A stretch of 64,000 bases of DNA from Prostheceraeus crozeri (GCA_907163375.1 CAJQUW010007086.1:1-64000); one strand, 5' to 3'; shown: positions 10,959 to 21,083, counted from the first letter of the stretch. Notes: a model not told the origin generated them from the letters alone. Translations and numbers: made by a program.

Positions 10959-12276
10959 TAGGGAGGGTGGGACACATTGAACATGTTTTTGAACTTTTCT
11001 CGATAGTTCGAATATGCTAAATCAACTGAACCAAAATCAAACTCGGATGAAAAGTTAAGGGCATGCTGAGTAATCTCTGAGTTGTTTGACGTTTCTGTGA
11101 CATTCCATCTTCTCACAATTTGAATTTTAGAATTTTTACCAAAGTGGTTCAAAGTGCCCCATGCGTGGGGCACATTGAACCACCCAGTGGGGCACTTTGA
11201 ACCACCATTGTTTATTACTCTTTTATGCAACTTTATTAGACTTTATGTATCTGATCTAGGCCTATAGCTTCAGTTCATGAATAATCAAAATGAAGCAAGA
11301 AAATTCATAGATTGAGATTTTCATTGTCAAAAATGATAGCAAATGCTTGATGTGATGGTAATACATGCTAATTTCTGAAAGTAAAATGTTCATAGACCAT
11401 CATAGTTCTCAGATTAATAACATTATTCACCTTGGTAAGACCATTAGTGCTGAATGTATTGATATACAACTACATTTTTCATTTTTGATCATCAGTTAAG
11501 CATTTGTAGGCATTACGCATTACATGTAGACAAGTAAGACACGAGTAGGCCTAGGCAAAAAAGCTGAGAAATGCACCATTTGCATCTACGGAAGCTCTTC
11601 CACAAAGTCAATTGGAGCTGATTGAATTGGTAGCAAATGACGTATTAAAGCGAAAGCACTGCAGTTTGGAGTCGATTCTTCAATTCTGGAAAAAGTTTAT
11701 CACAAAAGTCTACGCAATGTCAGCACGATTGTCAGTTCCATGCTTGGATCCACATATGCATGCGAACAAACATTTTCGTCGCTTAATTATGTAAAAAACA
11801 AACACAGAAATCGACTTTCATGCGAGCACACTTCGGATCTAATCAAAGCTGTGGCAACAAAATTCGAACCTAATTTCAATAAACTTTGTTCTGAAATTCA
11901 TGCGCATCCATCACATTGATATTCTTAATTTCTTTCTGTAATCAATTATAATTCGTTCGTTCAAATTGTCTTCTGTCTAATTAATTCTTCTAATAATGCT
12001 TCTAATTAATGCTAGTTTGTTTTAAATCTAATAGCCTAAATAGTACAATTTATAGTTCGGGTATCCAGTAATTGAATGATGCAAGAAGGCCTAAAATGAT
12101 AGTTTAATACTATTATGCGTATACAATTCTAAAATGCGGCCAGAACGAAAAGTGTTTACATGAATTTGGACGGAAGGGGTTCAAAGTTTGCGGCACCCTG
12201 TCCAAAAGCATAAAGTTTCCAGCATTTATAGTTTTGGAGAAAAGGCTGGTGGTTCAATGTGCCCCACCCTCCCCTA
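10959..12276. mobile_element. hAT DNA transposon remnant with inverted ends
   Basis: The left end TAGGGAGGGTGGGACACATTG and the right end (reverse complement) TAGGGGAGGGTGGGGCACAT form about 25-bp inverted repeats of hAT type. Subterminal copies of GGTTCAAAGTGCCCC and GGGGCACATTGAACC lie at 11147-11205, and a similar one near 12178. A hAT transposase C-terminus is inside. An 8-bp target duplication is not evident. Most of the transposase is missing, so this is a non-autonomous, internally deleted copy. Confidence 0.75.
11606..11920 (+). pseudogene. hAT transposase C-terminal fragment
   Basis: The plus-strand coding piece reads QLELIELVANDVLKRK in one frame, then CEQTFSSLNYVKNKHRNRLS and EHTSDLIKAVATKFEPNF in another, ending at a stop at 11918-11920. 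This is the hAT dimerisation region (the CEQ-FS-MN-KSK-R-RL signature) as found in GTF2IRD2/ZBED-like hAT transposases. There is one frameshift near 11770-11790, between the two parts, and the catalytic N-terminal two thirds are absent. It is the only coding relic in this hAT element. Confidence 0.8.
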
Positions 12277-12582
12277 ACTCTATCTTAGAACACGAAGTAC
12301 AGTAAAACCAGCATGTTAATGAGCAAACGATTCATCAACATCAGCAAAGAAAATTCAGTACTCATTCTTATTTTTTTGTACCACAAGCATCTTTCAATGG
12401 TTTTCGTGAAGTACAACAACTCGTATAAGCATTATGCTTTCCTTGTTAACATCCTCTTACCGTTCAAAGAAACTTCGAAATATCACAGATTTAAAAAGAT
12501 AATAAATCTTTTAACTAAAAAATAAAATTGATTTTTCTTCAGACGCACAAATAATTTGTCAGATAATTGATTTTCCAAAATA
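12277..12582. other. No gene recognised
   Basis: AT-rich spacer between the hAT and Tc1 elements. One 70-codon frame has no recognisable features. Confidence 0.4.
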
Positions 12583-12584
12583 TA

Positions 12585-13938
12585 CAGTCCGTTTCATAAA
12601 AAGTGGATCATCCTAAAATTTGACTAAATAAAACATAAGTATGATACAGAAAGCATTTTTCATGTTATTTCAGGTCCCTAATATATTTAAATGTCCTTAT
12701 ATAATCTGATAAGCTATGATACAGTAACGGTTCTTAAGAAGCTAATATTTTGTGGCCCTACCCTTATTGTCAATGACATTACCAATTCGTCTAGGCATTG
12801 ATTCGATGATATCGTTGATTTTTGACTGATCTAACTTTCTCCACTCTCTTTTTAATAGTGACGTAAGTTGTGATACGCCATCTGTAGGTAGCAGTGAACG
12901 ACGAAGGTTACGTTTTAGAATACTCCATACATTTTCTATGGGATTCAGATCAGGAGAACGAGCTGGCCAAGATAATGTCCTAGGCCCTAATTGAGACTTG
13001 CATAAGTTGACTCTACTACGTACTTCTGTGACACGTAGCATTATCATCCATAAATAACCAAGTCGATGGATCACCAAGTTGATCTGTCATTTGGCCAATG
13101 TTCATTCGTAAAACATTCACATAGCGTTCAGAATTCATGGTTCCTTGCTGTATGTGAAGTCTTCTACGAATAGTGGACTTAGAAATAGACGAGTATAGTG
13201 CAGCCATCTCAGTTAACGAGAGACTTGGATCAACTTTAACAAATCTCAAAATTAGGCGGTCTCTACGTTTGGATGTTTTGCATGGACGGCCAGAGCCCTC
13301 TTTACGACAGAGTCGAAAATCATCATTATGCCATCGATGCACATTTGTGTAAGGGACATTTAGTCGCTTGCTTGTATCTCGCTAAGAAAACCCTGACACT
13401 TTGCCTTTTGTGAATGCGATCTCGTTATTGTTCATTTGTGCTTTTTATTGTTTTCAACCGGTAAGAGATAGATTTCTAGCTGAAAGCAATCAGGAGTGCT
13501 GCCAACACCACCGCAACGAAGTCAGGAAGCTATGGAACATGAAGTCCAGTTAATCACATGTAGCAGTTACATTATTGTTGATGATTAATTGTTCTATACT
13601 CTCTATGATTGACCGATTTTCTTATTTTTTGTTTTGCTTGATATCTTTTGGCTTGTAGAACAACATATTACATAACAAAGGAAACAAATGTAATTTTATA
13701 AGAGTGAGGTATGATTTTGTGTAACATTGCTAAATGAAGATCAAATTATCTACTACTTTTTTATCTATAACAGGAAAACAACTCAATATTCATGCTTGAA
13801 ATTTCCAAGAATGATATTAGTAAGCACAACTGACATATCTTTCAAATTTCAGAGAAATTCGTTCAAGTTTGGCGGAGTTAGACAAAGTTGAAGTTAAGGC
13901 GATGTTTAAGGGTGATCCATTTTTTATGAAACAATCTG
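12585..13938 (-). mobile_element. Tc1-type DNA transposon, decayed
   Basis: A 1354-bp element with inverted ends CAGTCCGTTTCATAAAAAGT (left) and a diverged match at the right end (CAGATTGTTTCATAAAAAAT on minus), flanked by TA on both sides (12583-12584, 13939-13940). It encodes Tc1-family transposase remains on the minus strand. TIR divergence points to an older insertion. Confidence 0.88.
12742..13435 (-). pseudogene. Tc1 transposase remnant
   Basis: On the minus strand the likely start is the ATG at 13435-13433 (MNNNEIAFTKGK...), followed by a paired helix-turn-helix region (STIRRRL near 13175). The frame then passes directly to NSERYVNVL and the second catalytic Asp (LFMDDNATCH), so about 100 residues that normally hold the first Asp and the following beta sheet are deleted. 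The last part, with the catalytic Glu box SPDLNPIENVW, is in another frame. One in-frame stop precedes RDTSKRL. The gene is dead by stop, internal deletion and frameshift. Family: IS630-Tc1-mariner, DD34E type. Confidence 0.88.
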
Positions 13939-13963
13939 TATTTCGGCGAGCCAGCCTCCTAAA

Positions 13964-14913
13964 TCAGATATATAATTTCCAATAATCTCATCTAACGAAG
14001 ACTACGATTTTAAAATAAAACCTGGAAATGTCTGGTATTAATAATATCATGGGTGAATGGGGAAAGATTTAAGTCAATGATCATGAAATCAACACAGCCT
14101 AGGACATTTCTGTATAAACATGGCCCCGATGCATTTTCATGCATCCTCTTTATGTTGTACAGATATTACCGGCAAATTTCATTGGTTCAATTCTTCTTTG
14201 TTTTGTGAAATTTCACAATCAGTGCTTTGTTTTGTTCCTTTATATTTCTAATAATCATAGCCGCTGCGATTTGCTTTTCCATTTCGCTATTATGATGCAC
14301 TGCTGTAAAGTTGAAATCAAAACTACAAAGATCAAATCCTTTCCAAAAAATATAATGTCAAAGAGAATGTTTTTGTGCAGATCAGGGAGAAGGAAATTGT
14401 GAAACAACAGGAATAACTTATGAGATAGAGTGTGACAAATGTAAAGCAAATATGTTGGTAAATCATCGAGAAATACAAGAAAAAGAGGCAATTAACACAT
14501 CAGGCAATTAAAAGAAAGATGGCAGTCATCTCTATTATGGAGACACTGTGAAAATCAGCATGACGGAATTGAACAAAACTTCAACATGAACGTTACAGAA
14601 GTGCATCACAGCGAAATGGAAAGGCAAACCGTAGAGGCAGAATTTATTGGAAATATAAAACTATGAAGACGTAAAACTGGCAACAAAACAGAATGGAGCC
14701 ATTAATCAAATCTGCAGGCATTAACTCTAGGCGGACACATGAAAGCGCATTGGGGCCATGTTTACACAGAAATGTGCTATGTTGACTCCATGATCTTTGA
14801 CTTCACTATCTTTCCCCATTCACCCATGATATTTTCAATAATAATAAACATTTCCAGATATGATTTTAAAAATCATTGCCTTTGTTGGATGAATCATTGA
14901 AAATTAAAACTGA
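13964..14913. mobile_element. MITE with inverted arms of about 180 bp
   Basis: The left arm (13964-about 14150) and right arm (about 14735-14913) are inverted copies: both contain ATATCATGGGTGAATGGGGA, then CATTTCTGT-TAAACATGGCCCC. The middle (about 580 bp) has no transposase. The element begins only about 25 bp after the Tc1 element. Superfamily not assigned, since no clear target duplication is visible. Confidence 0.75.
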
Positions 14914-16340
14914 TTGAGAAGGGCGCTTCTTCGAAATATATTTTGGAAAATTAAAACATCAAATAGTTTGTACGCCGAAAGATAAATCAATTTTATTTTC
15001 TTTATATCTAAATCTTTCTTTTTTCTTTGCAAGTTCAGCTAATGTTGCTAGAGATAAATCTCCTCCTATCTATCTATACATTGTAGCACTATCTATAAAT
15101 CGAAGACAGGGTCAATAATAAAATATATTGAATAGAAGATAGGCTAATTATTGAACAAATGTAATGATAATTATATTGGTGAAACACAATGTAAAATGAG
15201 AATTGAAGTTTATTCAAATTCATACCTAGAATTATATGGTAAACCCGGCTAAAATAGACACTCAAATTAGTTACAAATCTTGTAATTAATTAACCGGTCC
15301 GACAATATGATGTTCGCTAGTAGCCTAAGTCATAATTGTCATAGCTAAATGTTAAAAACATGTGAATTAAGATATCGGGTGATGCGATAATGAGCTTGAA
15401 ATGCGGCGGAAGCACATACGCGACTACGAAAACTTCTCATATGATTTTCACTGATTTAAATAATTATTGCATTAGTAGCCTAAAACAATTCTACGCAAGT
15501 ATAGGCTCCAAATTTGGTTAGTTCTTCACAGCTTGAAATATGACCTCTTGTAGAATCACCTGTCTCGGACTTGAAAAAGAGGAAATGTGTTTTATATTAT
15601 TTTAGCGTTCCATTAGCAGAAAATGTGTCTGATATCGGCGCTTCCCCGCACGAATGCTACAATTTACAGGCTACTTGTCCTATTATGGTGACAAATAGTT
15701 TTAACTAAGACGATCTGATGCAGCAATCTAACTTGTCTAAAGTTCTGAGACAAATAGCAAATTCATTGGAATTTTAAGCTTCAAACTCTGATTGCCGCCA
15801 CCATTGACAATTTTTCAACTAGTGAGTAAAGCCGTACATTTCAAAGATGAGACAACTCGACAAGGTAACTTTCAGCAGTTTCAATGATAGCTGGCGCACG
15901 CTGTAAATAAATAAGCGCTTTGAATGTCTGAACATAATAACATACGTGTATACCCATGATCAGCAAATCAAATAATGAAGTATTTCTTCGAAATTAGCGA
16001 TAAAAAGGACACTCCAACAAAACTCGACTGTCGAGTTGTTTAGATATCTTCAGATTCTTATCCCTCAACTTGTTAAAAACATGAGCTTGTATGTTAACAC
16101 CTTCCTGAAAATGACTAAATCAAAGAAGTCATGCCAAATTGAAATAATGAAACATTCAATCATGTTTACTAATCCGAAATCAATTCCTCCACAAAAACTG
16201 AGAGACATACTTTTCTTACAAACTTGCTATCAATTCACAGTTTGCTTATTTATTAGAGATAGAGCGGATTTTTCCAAACTTGATGCTACATTTGCTAAAT
16301 ATCGCAACTAATGCATGAAAAGACCACTCTAAGAATATAT
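14914..16340. other. No gene recognised
   Basis: AT-rich, non-repetitive DNA downstream (3') of the LYRM1 exon. A 91-codon plus-strand frame at 16036-16311 has no recognisable domain and is probably chance. Confidence 0.45.
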
Positions 16341-16715
16341 TCATTTATTTTTTTTGTCTTTTAATTCATCATAAGATCGTAAATAAGATGGGATTGCACC
16401 CTGAATCGACTGCATGGTCCTTTTCTTCTTTGGCTTTCCATCTAGAACAGGCAACGTGTGTCGAGGAACATTGGGCAATCGCGGATATGGGACTCCATAA
16501 TGGACTGCCAATTCTATGCGGGCTTCGGCCTCTTTTATGTGGTCGTTAATCGCGCTTTCATCAGTTAAATGTCGATTCTTCTTGAAGAGAGTGCGAGCTT
16601 CATCCTTGATGTAGTTTCGTTCGGTGATTGTATCGGCACCGCTACCGACTCGAGATTCCCAAGTCTGTCCGAGACGCAGAATTCTCTTGTAAAGTGACAA
16701 CACCCGCGTCCGATT
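16341..16715 (-). CDS. LYRM1: LYRM1 homologue, last coding exon (partial gene)
   Basis: 124 residues on the minus strand, from NRTRVLSLYKRILRLGQTW to a TGA at 16343-16341. The LYR-type helix (VLSLYKRILRL), ARTLFKKNRHLTD, the ARIELAVHYGVPYPR block and the C-terminal YLRSYDEL match vertebrate LYRM1 (about 122 residues) along its length. LYRM proteins are small mitochondrial proteins of the Complex1_LYR family that bind acyl-carrier protein. The exon starts right after a good acceptor (TTATTCGTTGCAG, AG at plus 16716-16717); there is no ATG, so the first few codons sit in an upstream exon not identified here. AATAAA (plus 16344-16349) overlaps the end of the coding sequence. The Polinton begins about 200 bp upstream, so it is probably in the first intron or promoter. 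Confidence 0.9.
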   Translation of the reverse strand, partial: NRTRVLSLYKRILRLGQTWESRVGSGADTITERNYIKDEARTLFKKNRHLTDESAINDHIKEAEARIELAVHYGVPYPRLPNVPRHTLPVLDGKPKKKRTMQSIQGAIPSYLRSYDELKDKKNK

Positions 16716-16910
16716 CTGCAACGAATAATAACCGTCAAGTCATCGCTTTAACTTAGAATTTCATCAAATTCGCTATTAAAGAACATTACACTGCATTGCT
16801 GAATTTGCATCAATAAGGATATTTTCTGATTACCGCTGAAATGCACAATGTCCATGCAATGTCAACAAAGATTCAAAACTCCAGGTAATTCGAGCATTCA
16901 GCTGTGAGGT

Positions 16911-16916
16911 AACGCA
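16911..16916. repeat. Polinton target-site duplication, left copy
   Basis: AACGCA immediately before the AG start of the left terminal repeat. The same six bases follow the right end. Confidence 0.95.
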
Positions 16917-17535
16917 AGTAGTAAGCAAAACTCCACCACTGGACCGCGCAAGATGGCCGTCGTCGCTGACGTCCTACCCCCCCCCCTCTGGAACGGCAGA
17001 GTGGCGTGGTCGGCCGCCGTGGTGCTTTGCGTCTGACGTCCCCCCCCCCTCTGGCACGACAGAGTGTACCAGCCAAGTGAGTCCGCAAGGTTCGCTGACG
17101 TCCCCCCCCTGGCCGGCCGTCGTATAGCGCGCGGTGATGTGCTGTCGAGGTTGGCGTGGTGTGCCGGCCAGGTTGGCGTGGTGTGCCGGCCAGGTTGGGA
17201 GGGTGGACTGTTGTAGCTCACCTGAAAAAATCCTAAGTGTCAGAGTGGCTGTGTATGGGTAAAATTTTGAAAATTTTCCAAAGTGTGGTATTTCGACCTG
17301 GGACCTTTACCAAAACATTTTTCATCAAATTTCACTGACCCCCCCCCCGCCAACTTTGGTTCTAGTGGACGGATTTTGTCTTACAGCTACTCGTTTGAAA
17401 GAGGAGAAAAAACTCCTCGACGACATTTTCGCCGCGAGTCAATCGGACCAGCCGTTCAAAAGTTAGAGCTGTTACAAGATGTTACCTGAAAAAATCCTAA
17501 GTGTCAGAGTGACTTTGTATGGTCAAAATTTTGAA
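16917..17535. repeat. Polinton left terminal inverted repeat
   Basis: About 619 bp pairing with 38900-39502. The outer 300 bp hold C/G runs of 7-10 bases next to TGACGTC-like words, then GGCCGGCCGTCG and TTGGCGTGGTGTGCCGGCC repeats. The inner half holds one full copy of the subterminal unit. Differences from the right arm are mainly the lengths of C runs. Confidence 0.93.
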
Positions 17536-18017
17536 AATTTTTCAAAGTGTGGAATTTCGACCTGGGACCTTTACCAGAACATTTTTCATCAAATTTCACT
17601 GACCCCCCCCCCTCGGCACCGATCTTCCAACTTTGCTTCTAGTGGACGGATTTTGTCGTACCATAGCTCGTTTGAAAGCTAAGAGTGAGACAAATTCAGT
17701 GAAAGAAACGCCTTGTTCATATCTGTCTTCGTTTAGATGTGAGACGCCATTTAAGATTTTAGGTCGGAGCTCACCTGAAAAATCCTAAGTGTCACAGTGA
17801 CTTTGTATGGTCAAAATTTTGAAAATTTTTCAAAGTGTGCAATTTCGACCTGGGACCTTTACCAAAACATTTTTCATCAAAATTCTCCGATCGAGGGGGG
17901 GAGGTCAGTGAAATTTGATGAAAAATGTTTTGGTAAAGGTCCCAGGTCGAAATTCGGAAGTTTTAAATTTTTCAAAATTTTCACCACACTGGAGCTCTCA
18001 CACTTAGGAATTTTTTC
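17222..18017. repeat. Subterminal repeat array with terminal palindrome
   Basis: A unit starting CCTGAAAAAATCCTAAGTGTC, with TTTCGACCTGGGACCTTTACC, a C run and CTAGTGGACGGATTTTGTC, occurs in direct order at 17222, 17487 and 17772 (the third short). An inverted copy follows at about 17893-18017, facing the third copy and making a palindrome of about 245 bp. No gene is present. It continues the inner part of the terminal repeat. Confidence 0.85.
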
Positions 18018-18190
18018 ACTTGTGGCATGTTACATGGACATGTGCTGACGGACCAACTTCCCGTGATCATATGAGAATGGTTCAGGTGTCATATGATAGA
18101 GAATGATGAGACGAATCGTTTGCAACAAACCGCATGTCGCTACGATGAATACTTTCGGAGATAGAGCCATTTTAAGTTTTCTTCCGAGCA

Positions 18191-18198
18191 TATATAAA
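18191..18198 (+). promoter_or_regulatory. TATA box of the left-end coiled-coil gene
   Basis: TATATAAA about 50 bp before a splice donor (AG|GTAAGC, GT at 18240-18241). The matching acceptor (TTATCTTACAG) ends at 18802, giving a 563-nt intron in the 5' leader before the ATG at 18821. Confidence 0.7.
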
Positions 18199-18820
18199 CC
18201 CCCGACAACGTAAGTCTGATCACTTCATCGAAAGACGAGGTAAGCGACGGTCGTCGCTCTGAGCTCCCGATATCGGGTGTTTCAAAGGACTCTATCTTTT
18301 GAAGTAGGCAAGCTATCTTCTTACTTCAAAGTTTGTATGATAGAGTTTGATAGTGTCTTTACTACTGATAAAATTTTTTAAAAGTAGTATGAGTAGTAAA
18401 ATGCGGAATTTTTTAAAAATTCTTAATTTTCACTTTTTTCAAAGTTTTAACATATAGACTAAGATTTTCAAGTATCCTGAGTTCAAATCTGCTATCAGAT
18501 TTAAAATTTAACTAAGTCTAAGGCAGCTTTGAGGGGTTAGATCCCAGCTACTGATCACTACCTTTGACTCGGCGTTCCTGTTACCACTTCGGGGCAGTGA
18601 CAATGATGTCTTCAGCTGTAAAGAGCGGGTATCGGGGAAGATCTCTCACTTCCCTAGTGATCAGTACAAGGCCTTCGGGCTGTCGACGGGATCGAGTGCC
18701 ACTCACTACACTCAAATCTATCATTCCTGACTAAGTGTACTGCTTTAGGAATATGACTGTACTACATGATTCCAAACTTATACAAATTTCATTATCTTAC
18801 AGCTAACGATAAAATCAGGC

Positions 18821-19999
18821 ATGGCTAATGATAAGAATAGAAAATATCATATCAAAATGTGTGTGTGCGGTCGAATAAATCGCAGTGCGGACGCCAAGGC
18901 GCATGTCAAGAAGGCGGGCACCGGCCACATGATTATCCTGAATAGGGTTGCGTGTGTGAAGTGTAGAGTGCTGAAGGGTGATGAGGATGAGGCGCATTTC
19001 TACAGAGTGCATGCTGACTGTAGTGGTGGTTTGGTGAGTGACTTGAGATTCACGCAGTTGATTGTGGAAGAGAGGGAACGAATGTTGGCGATCGAGCGAG
19101 AGGGTAAGGTTGAGAATGTTGTTGAGAATGTTGTTGAGAATGATGAGTTGAAGAGAGCGGTTGCGTCGTTGGAGGCTGAGATTGAGCGAAAGAGAGTGCT
19201 TGAGAGTGATGATGAGGATGATGTGGATTTAGATAGGGAGCGTGTGAGGAAGCGTGTGAGGAAGTTGAGCTCTTCGTCGTCGGAGGTGTCAAACATTGTC
19301 ATCACCGACCCCCCGAAGAGCTCATCTTCCCCAAAAGTGAAGAGTGGTGGGATTCGTGTGCAGTCGGCGAGGTGGTTGAAGGATGAAGAGAAGAGGCATG
19401 TTTCGCAGCAGATGGCGCATGACTTGTTGGTGAATAAGTATGAGAGTTTGAAGAAAGTGAAGGATGAAGTTGTGAAGGAGTTGGATGAGTTGAAAAAGAA
19501 GGAACTGAAGTCGAAGGAGGTAGCGGATGAGAATATTAGAATGAGGCGTAGTGTGACTGATTTGAAGAATAAGACGCGAGAGTTGGAAGAGAAGAATGAT
19601 GAGTGTGAGAAGAGGGCGAGTGCTGCGGAGAGAAGAATGAGAGATGCAGAAGCGAAGTTTGAGGAGATGATGAAAAAGATGAGTGTGTTGAGAGCGAGGA
19701 ATGTTGAGTTGGAGAGGACTGTGGCTCGGCGGGGTGATGAGAGGCAGGCGTATGAGAAGTTGGAGCGCATGAGGGATGAGTGGGAACGTGTGAACGAGGA
19801 TCGTCTGTTTGAATTTCACATCCCTATTCGGGATAATCATTTGGCCGGCGAAGTACTGGTAAATCAAAGCCTCGACGAATCTATAATATGTTATAACGGC
19901 CATCCGACGAAAAAATGTCTGCATGCCAGCCTAAGAATGCGCGGTCACTTACATAAATTCTCGATTCGGAAGCGCGCGAGACTGCCAAAGGATGGCTAA
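18821..19999 (+). CDS. Polinton left-end coiled-coil protein with Cys/His N-terminus
   Basis: 392 residues from ATG 18821. Residues 14-67 carry C-x-C, two His, C-x2-C, two His and a Cys, a likely zinc-binding module. Residues about 80-340 are rich in Glu/Lys/Arg with heptad-like Leu spacing (long coiled coil) and an acidic patch ESDDEDDVDLD. A TATA box and a leader intron (18240-18802) lie upstream. A 60-nt intron (20004-20063, GTAAGT...TTGCAG) follows just after the stop. A histone-type stem-loop comes 57 nt after the stop if that intron is removed. No known function recognised; DNA binding or a structural role is only a guess. Confidence 0.7.
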   Translation: MANDKNRKYHIKMCVCGRINRSADAKAHVKKAGTGHMIILNRVACVKCRVLKGDEDEAHFYRVHADCSGGLVSDLRFTQLIVEERERMLAIEREGKVENVVENVVENDELKRAVASLEAEIERKRVLESDDEDDVDLDRERVRKRVRKLSSSSSEVSNIVITDPPKSSSSPKVKSGGIRVQSARWLKDEEKRHVSQQMAHDLLVNKYESLKKVKDEVVKELDELKKKELKSKEVADENIRMRRSVTDLKNKTRELEEKNDECEKRASAAERRMRDAEAKFEEMMKKMSVLRARNVELERTVARRGDERQAYEKLERMRDEWERVNEDRLFEFHIPIRDNHLAGEVLVNQSLDESIICYNGHPTKKCLHASLRMRGHLHKFSIRKRARLPKDG

Positions 20000-20094
20000 C
20001 TTGGTAAGTGAAAAGTAAATAAGATAGTATATCCTATTCTAATACATATCATTTTCATTGCAGATCTTTGCCCGCCTTCACCACCCCATCACGA

Positions 20095-20241
20095 CACTCC
20101 CGAGAACGAACCATCGGCTCTCTTAAGGGCCACCTAGGGGCAAGACATGATAGAACCTCCACGCGGTTTGCCCTGGGCAGTCTTCGGACTGGCGAATACT
20201 ATCATTAAGTTGAATCTGCTATCAGTCAACTTGAACGTTGC
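20095..20241 (+). repeat. 145-bp intergenic cassette, copy 1
   Basis: Begins ACTCCCGAGAACGAACC, contains a histone-type stem-loop at 20116-20131, a CAAGA element, a CAGTCTTCGGACTG hairpin and an AAGTTGA...TCAACTT stem. It lies between the coiled-coil gene and the next small gene. Copies 2 and 3 differ at only a few positions. Confidence 0.9.
20116..20131 (+). terminator. Histone-type 3' stem-loop 1
   Basis: GGCTCTCTTAAGGGCC: a six-pair stem (one G-U) with a four-base loop, preceded by AACCATC and followed by ACC and the purine element GGGGCAAGA. This is the layout of metazoan replication-dependent histone mRNA 3' ends (stem-loop, ACCA, then the U7 snRNA-binding element). No AATAAA lies nearby. 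Confidence 0.65.
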
Positions 20242-20256
20242 GTCGCGTTAGAGGGG

Positions 20257-20264
20257 TATATAAA
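20257..20264 (+). promoter_or_regulatory. TATA box of the 88-residue gene
   Basis: TATATAAA 32 bp before the ATG at 20296, so the mRNA leader must be very short (perhaps about 10 nt). Confidence 0.7.
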
Positions 20265-20295
20265 CCACTGCCTTTCATTTCATTTCATTTCAATC

Positions 20296-20562
20296 ATGCA
20301 GACGCCGAACAGTCAAGTCAGCTCTCCTCGCGGACCGCAGTTAAGGCCCCGAAATTTATTTGAGGAGTTTGTCAGGCTAGAGGAGCAAGACAGAGTTTAT
20401 AATAATCTTGCTCGGATTGGCAATCCGATGACAGCAACTGCTGTCAATCCAACGGAATGGCGCTACATTCCACTTTTTAGCCATGTACCAGTTAGTGTGG
20501 AAGTCGACAGTGCTACCAAAGAGAGAGTCGAAGACTCTCTCAGCAGAATTGGTAGGGTGTAA
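20296..20562 (+). CDS. Small Polinton protein, 88 residues, unknown
   Basis: From ATG 20296 to TAA. It has a basic Pro/Ser/Gln-rich start (SPRGPQLRPRN), then an acidic helix (LFEEFVRLEEQDRVYNNL) and a C-terminal ATKERVEDSLSRIGRV helix. No family recognised. It sits between two copies of the 145-bp cassette, with its own TATA box and a histone-type stem-loop 30 nt after the stop. That stop-to-stem distance is typical of histone genes and supports this being a real transcription unit despite the small size. Confidence 0.65.
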   Translation: MQTPNSQVSSPRGPQLRPRNLFEEFVRLEEQDRVYNNLARIGNPMTATAVNPTEWRYIPLFSHVPVSVEVDSATKERVEDSLSRIGRV

Positions 20563-20569
20563 GATGACG

Positions 20570-20713
20570 TTACTCCCGAGAACGAACCATCGGCTCTCTT
20601 AAGGGCCACCATGGGGCAAGATTTGATAGAACCTCCTCGCGGTTTGCCCTGGGCAGTCTTCGGACTGGCGAATACTATCATTAAGTTGAATCTGCTATCA
20701 GTCAACTTGAACA
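20570..20713 (+). repeat. 145-bp intergenic cassette, copy 2
   Basis: Same structure as copy 1, starting 8 bp after the stop of the 88-residue gene. Confidence 0.9.
20592..20607 (+). terminator. Histone-type 3' stem-loop 2
   Basis: GGCTCTCTTAAGGGCC followed by ACCA and TGGGGCAAGA. It begins 30 nt after the stop at 20562. Confidence 0.65.
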
Positions 20714-20780
20714 TTATGCAGTCGATTGCTATCCCTGAAGCATTCTGATTCGCTGTTGAGCAATTCATTGTTGAAAACCC

Positions 20781-20787
20781 TATATAA
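20781..20787 (+). promoter_or_regulatory. TATA box of the 84-residue gene
   Basis: TATATAA 42 bp before the ATG at 20829. Confidence 0.7.
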
Positions 20788-20828
20788 GCCAGAAGATTGT
20801 AGCGCTTTTCATTCAATTTCAAGTCACG

Positions 20829-21083
20829 ATGGAAGCAACATCTGCCAACAGCATTCCCGTCTTCATCGATGAAGACAACGCCATTCCCGAGTTCGTCATC
20901 CTCGACGAGTGGGATGAAGAGGATGATAAGAAGGGGAAGATCAAGAAGATCATTTGGACGGATGAGGTGTGGACTCCGAATACCACTCGCATCCGAAAGG
21001 TGCCAGATGCACCAGTACGACCTCGGCGGTATAGGGTCTATGAGAACCTAACCGTCATACCAATTGACTATTCCAGCCAATAG
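20829..21083 (+). CDS. Small acidic/basic Polinton protein, 84 residues, unknown
   Basis: From ATG 20829 to TAG. The strongly acidic first half (DEDNAIPEFVILDEWDEEDD) is followed by lysines (KKGKIKKI) and a basic C-terminal third (PVRPRRYRVYENL). No family recognised. It has a TATA box upstream and a histone-type stem-loop 35 nt after the stop. It shares the cassette arrangement with the two genes before it, so the three look like one co-regulated class. Confidence 0.65.
   Translation: MEATSANSIPVFIDEDNAIPEFVILDEWDEEDDKKGKIKKIIWTDEVWTPNTTRIRKVPDAPVRPRRYRVYENLTVIPIDYSSQ

Noticed and set aside
19000-19924. Minus-strand frames opposite the coiled-coil gene
   Set aside because: Shadows of a Glu/Lys-rich gene: they read as Ser/Phe/Leu-rich runs without features.
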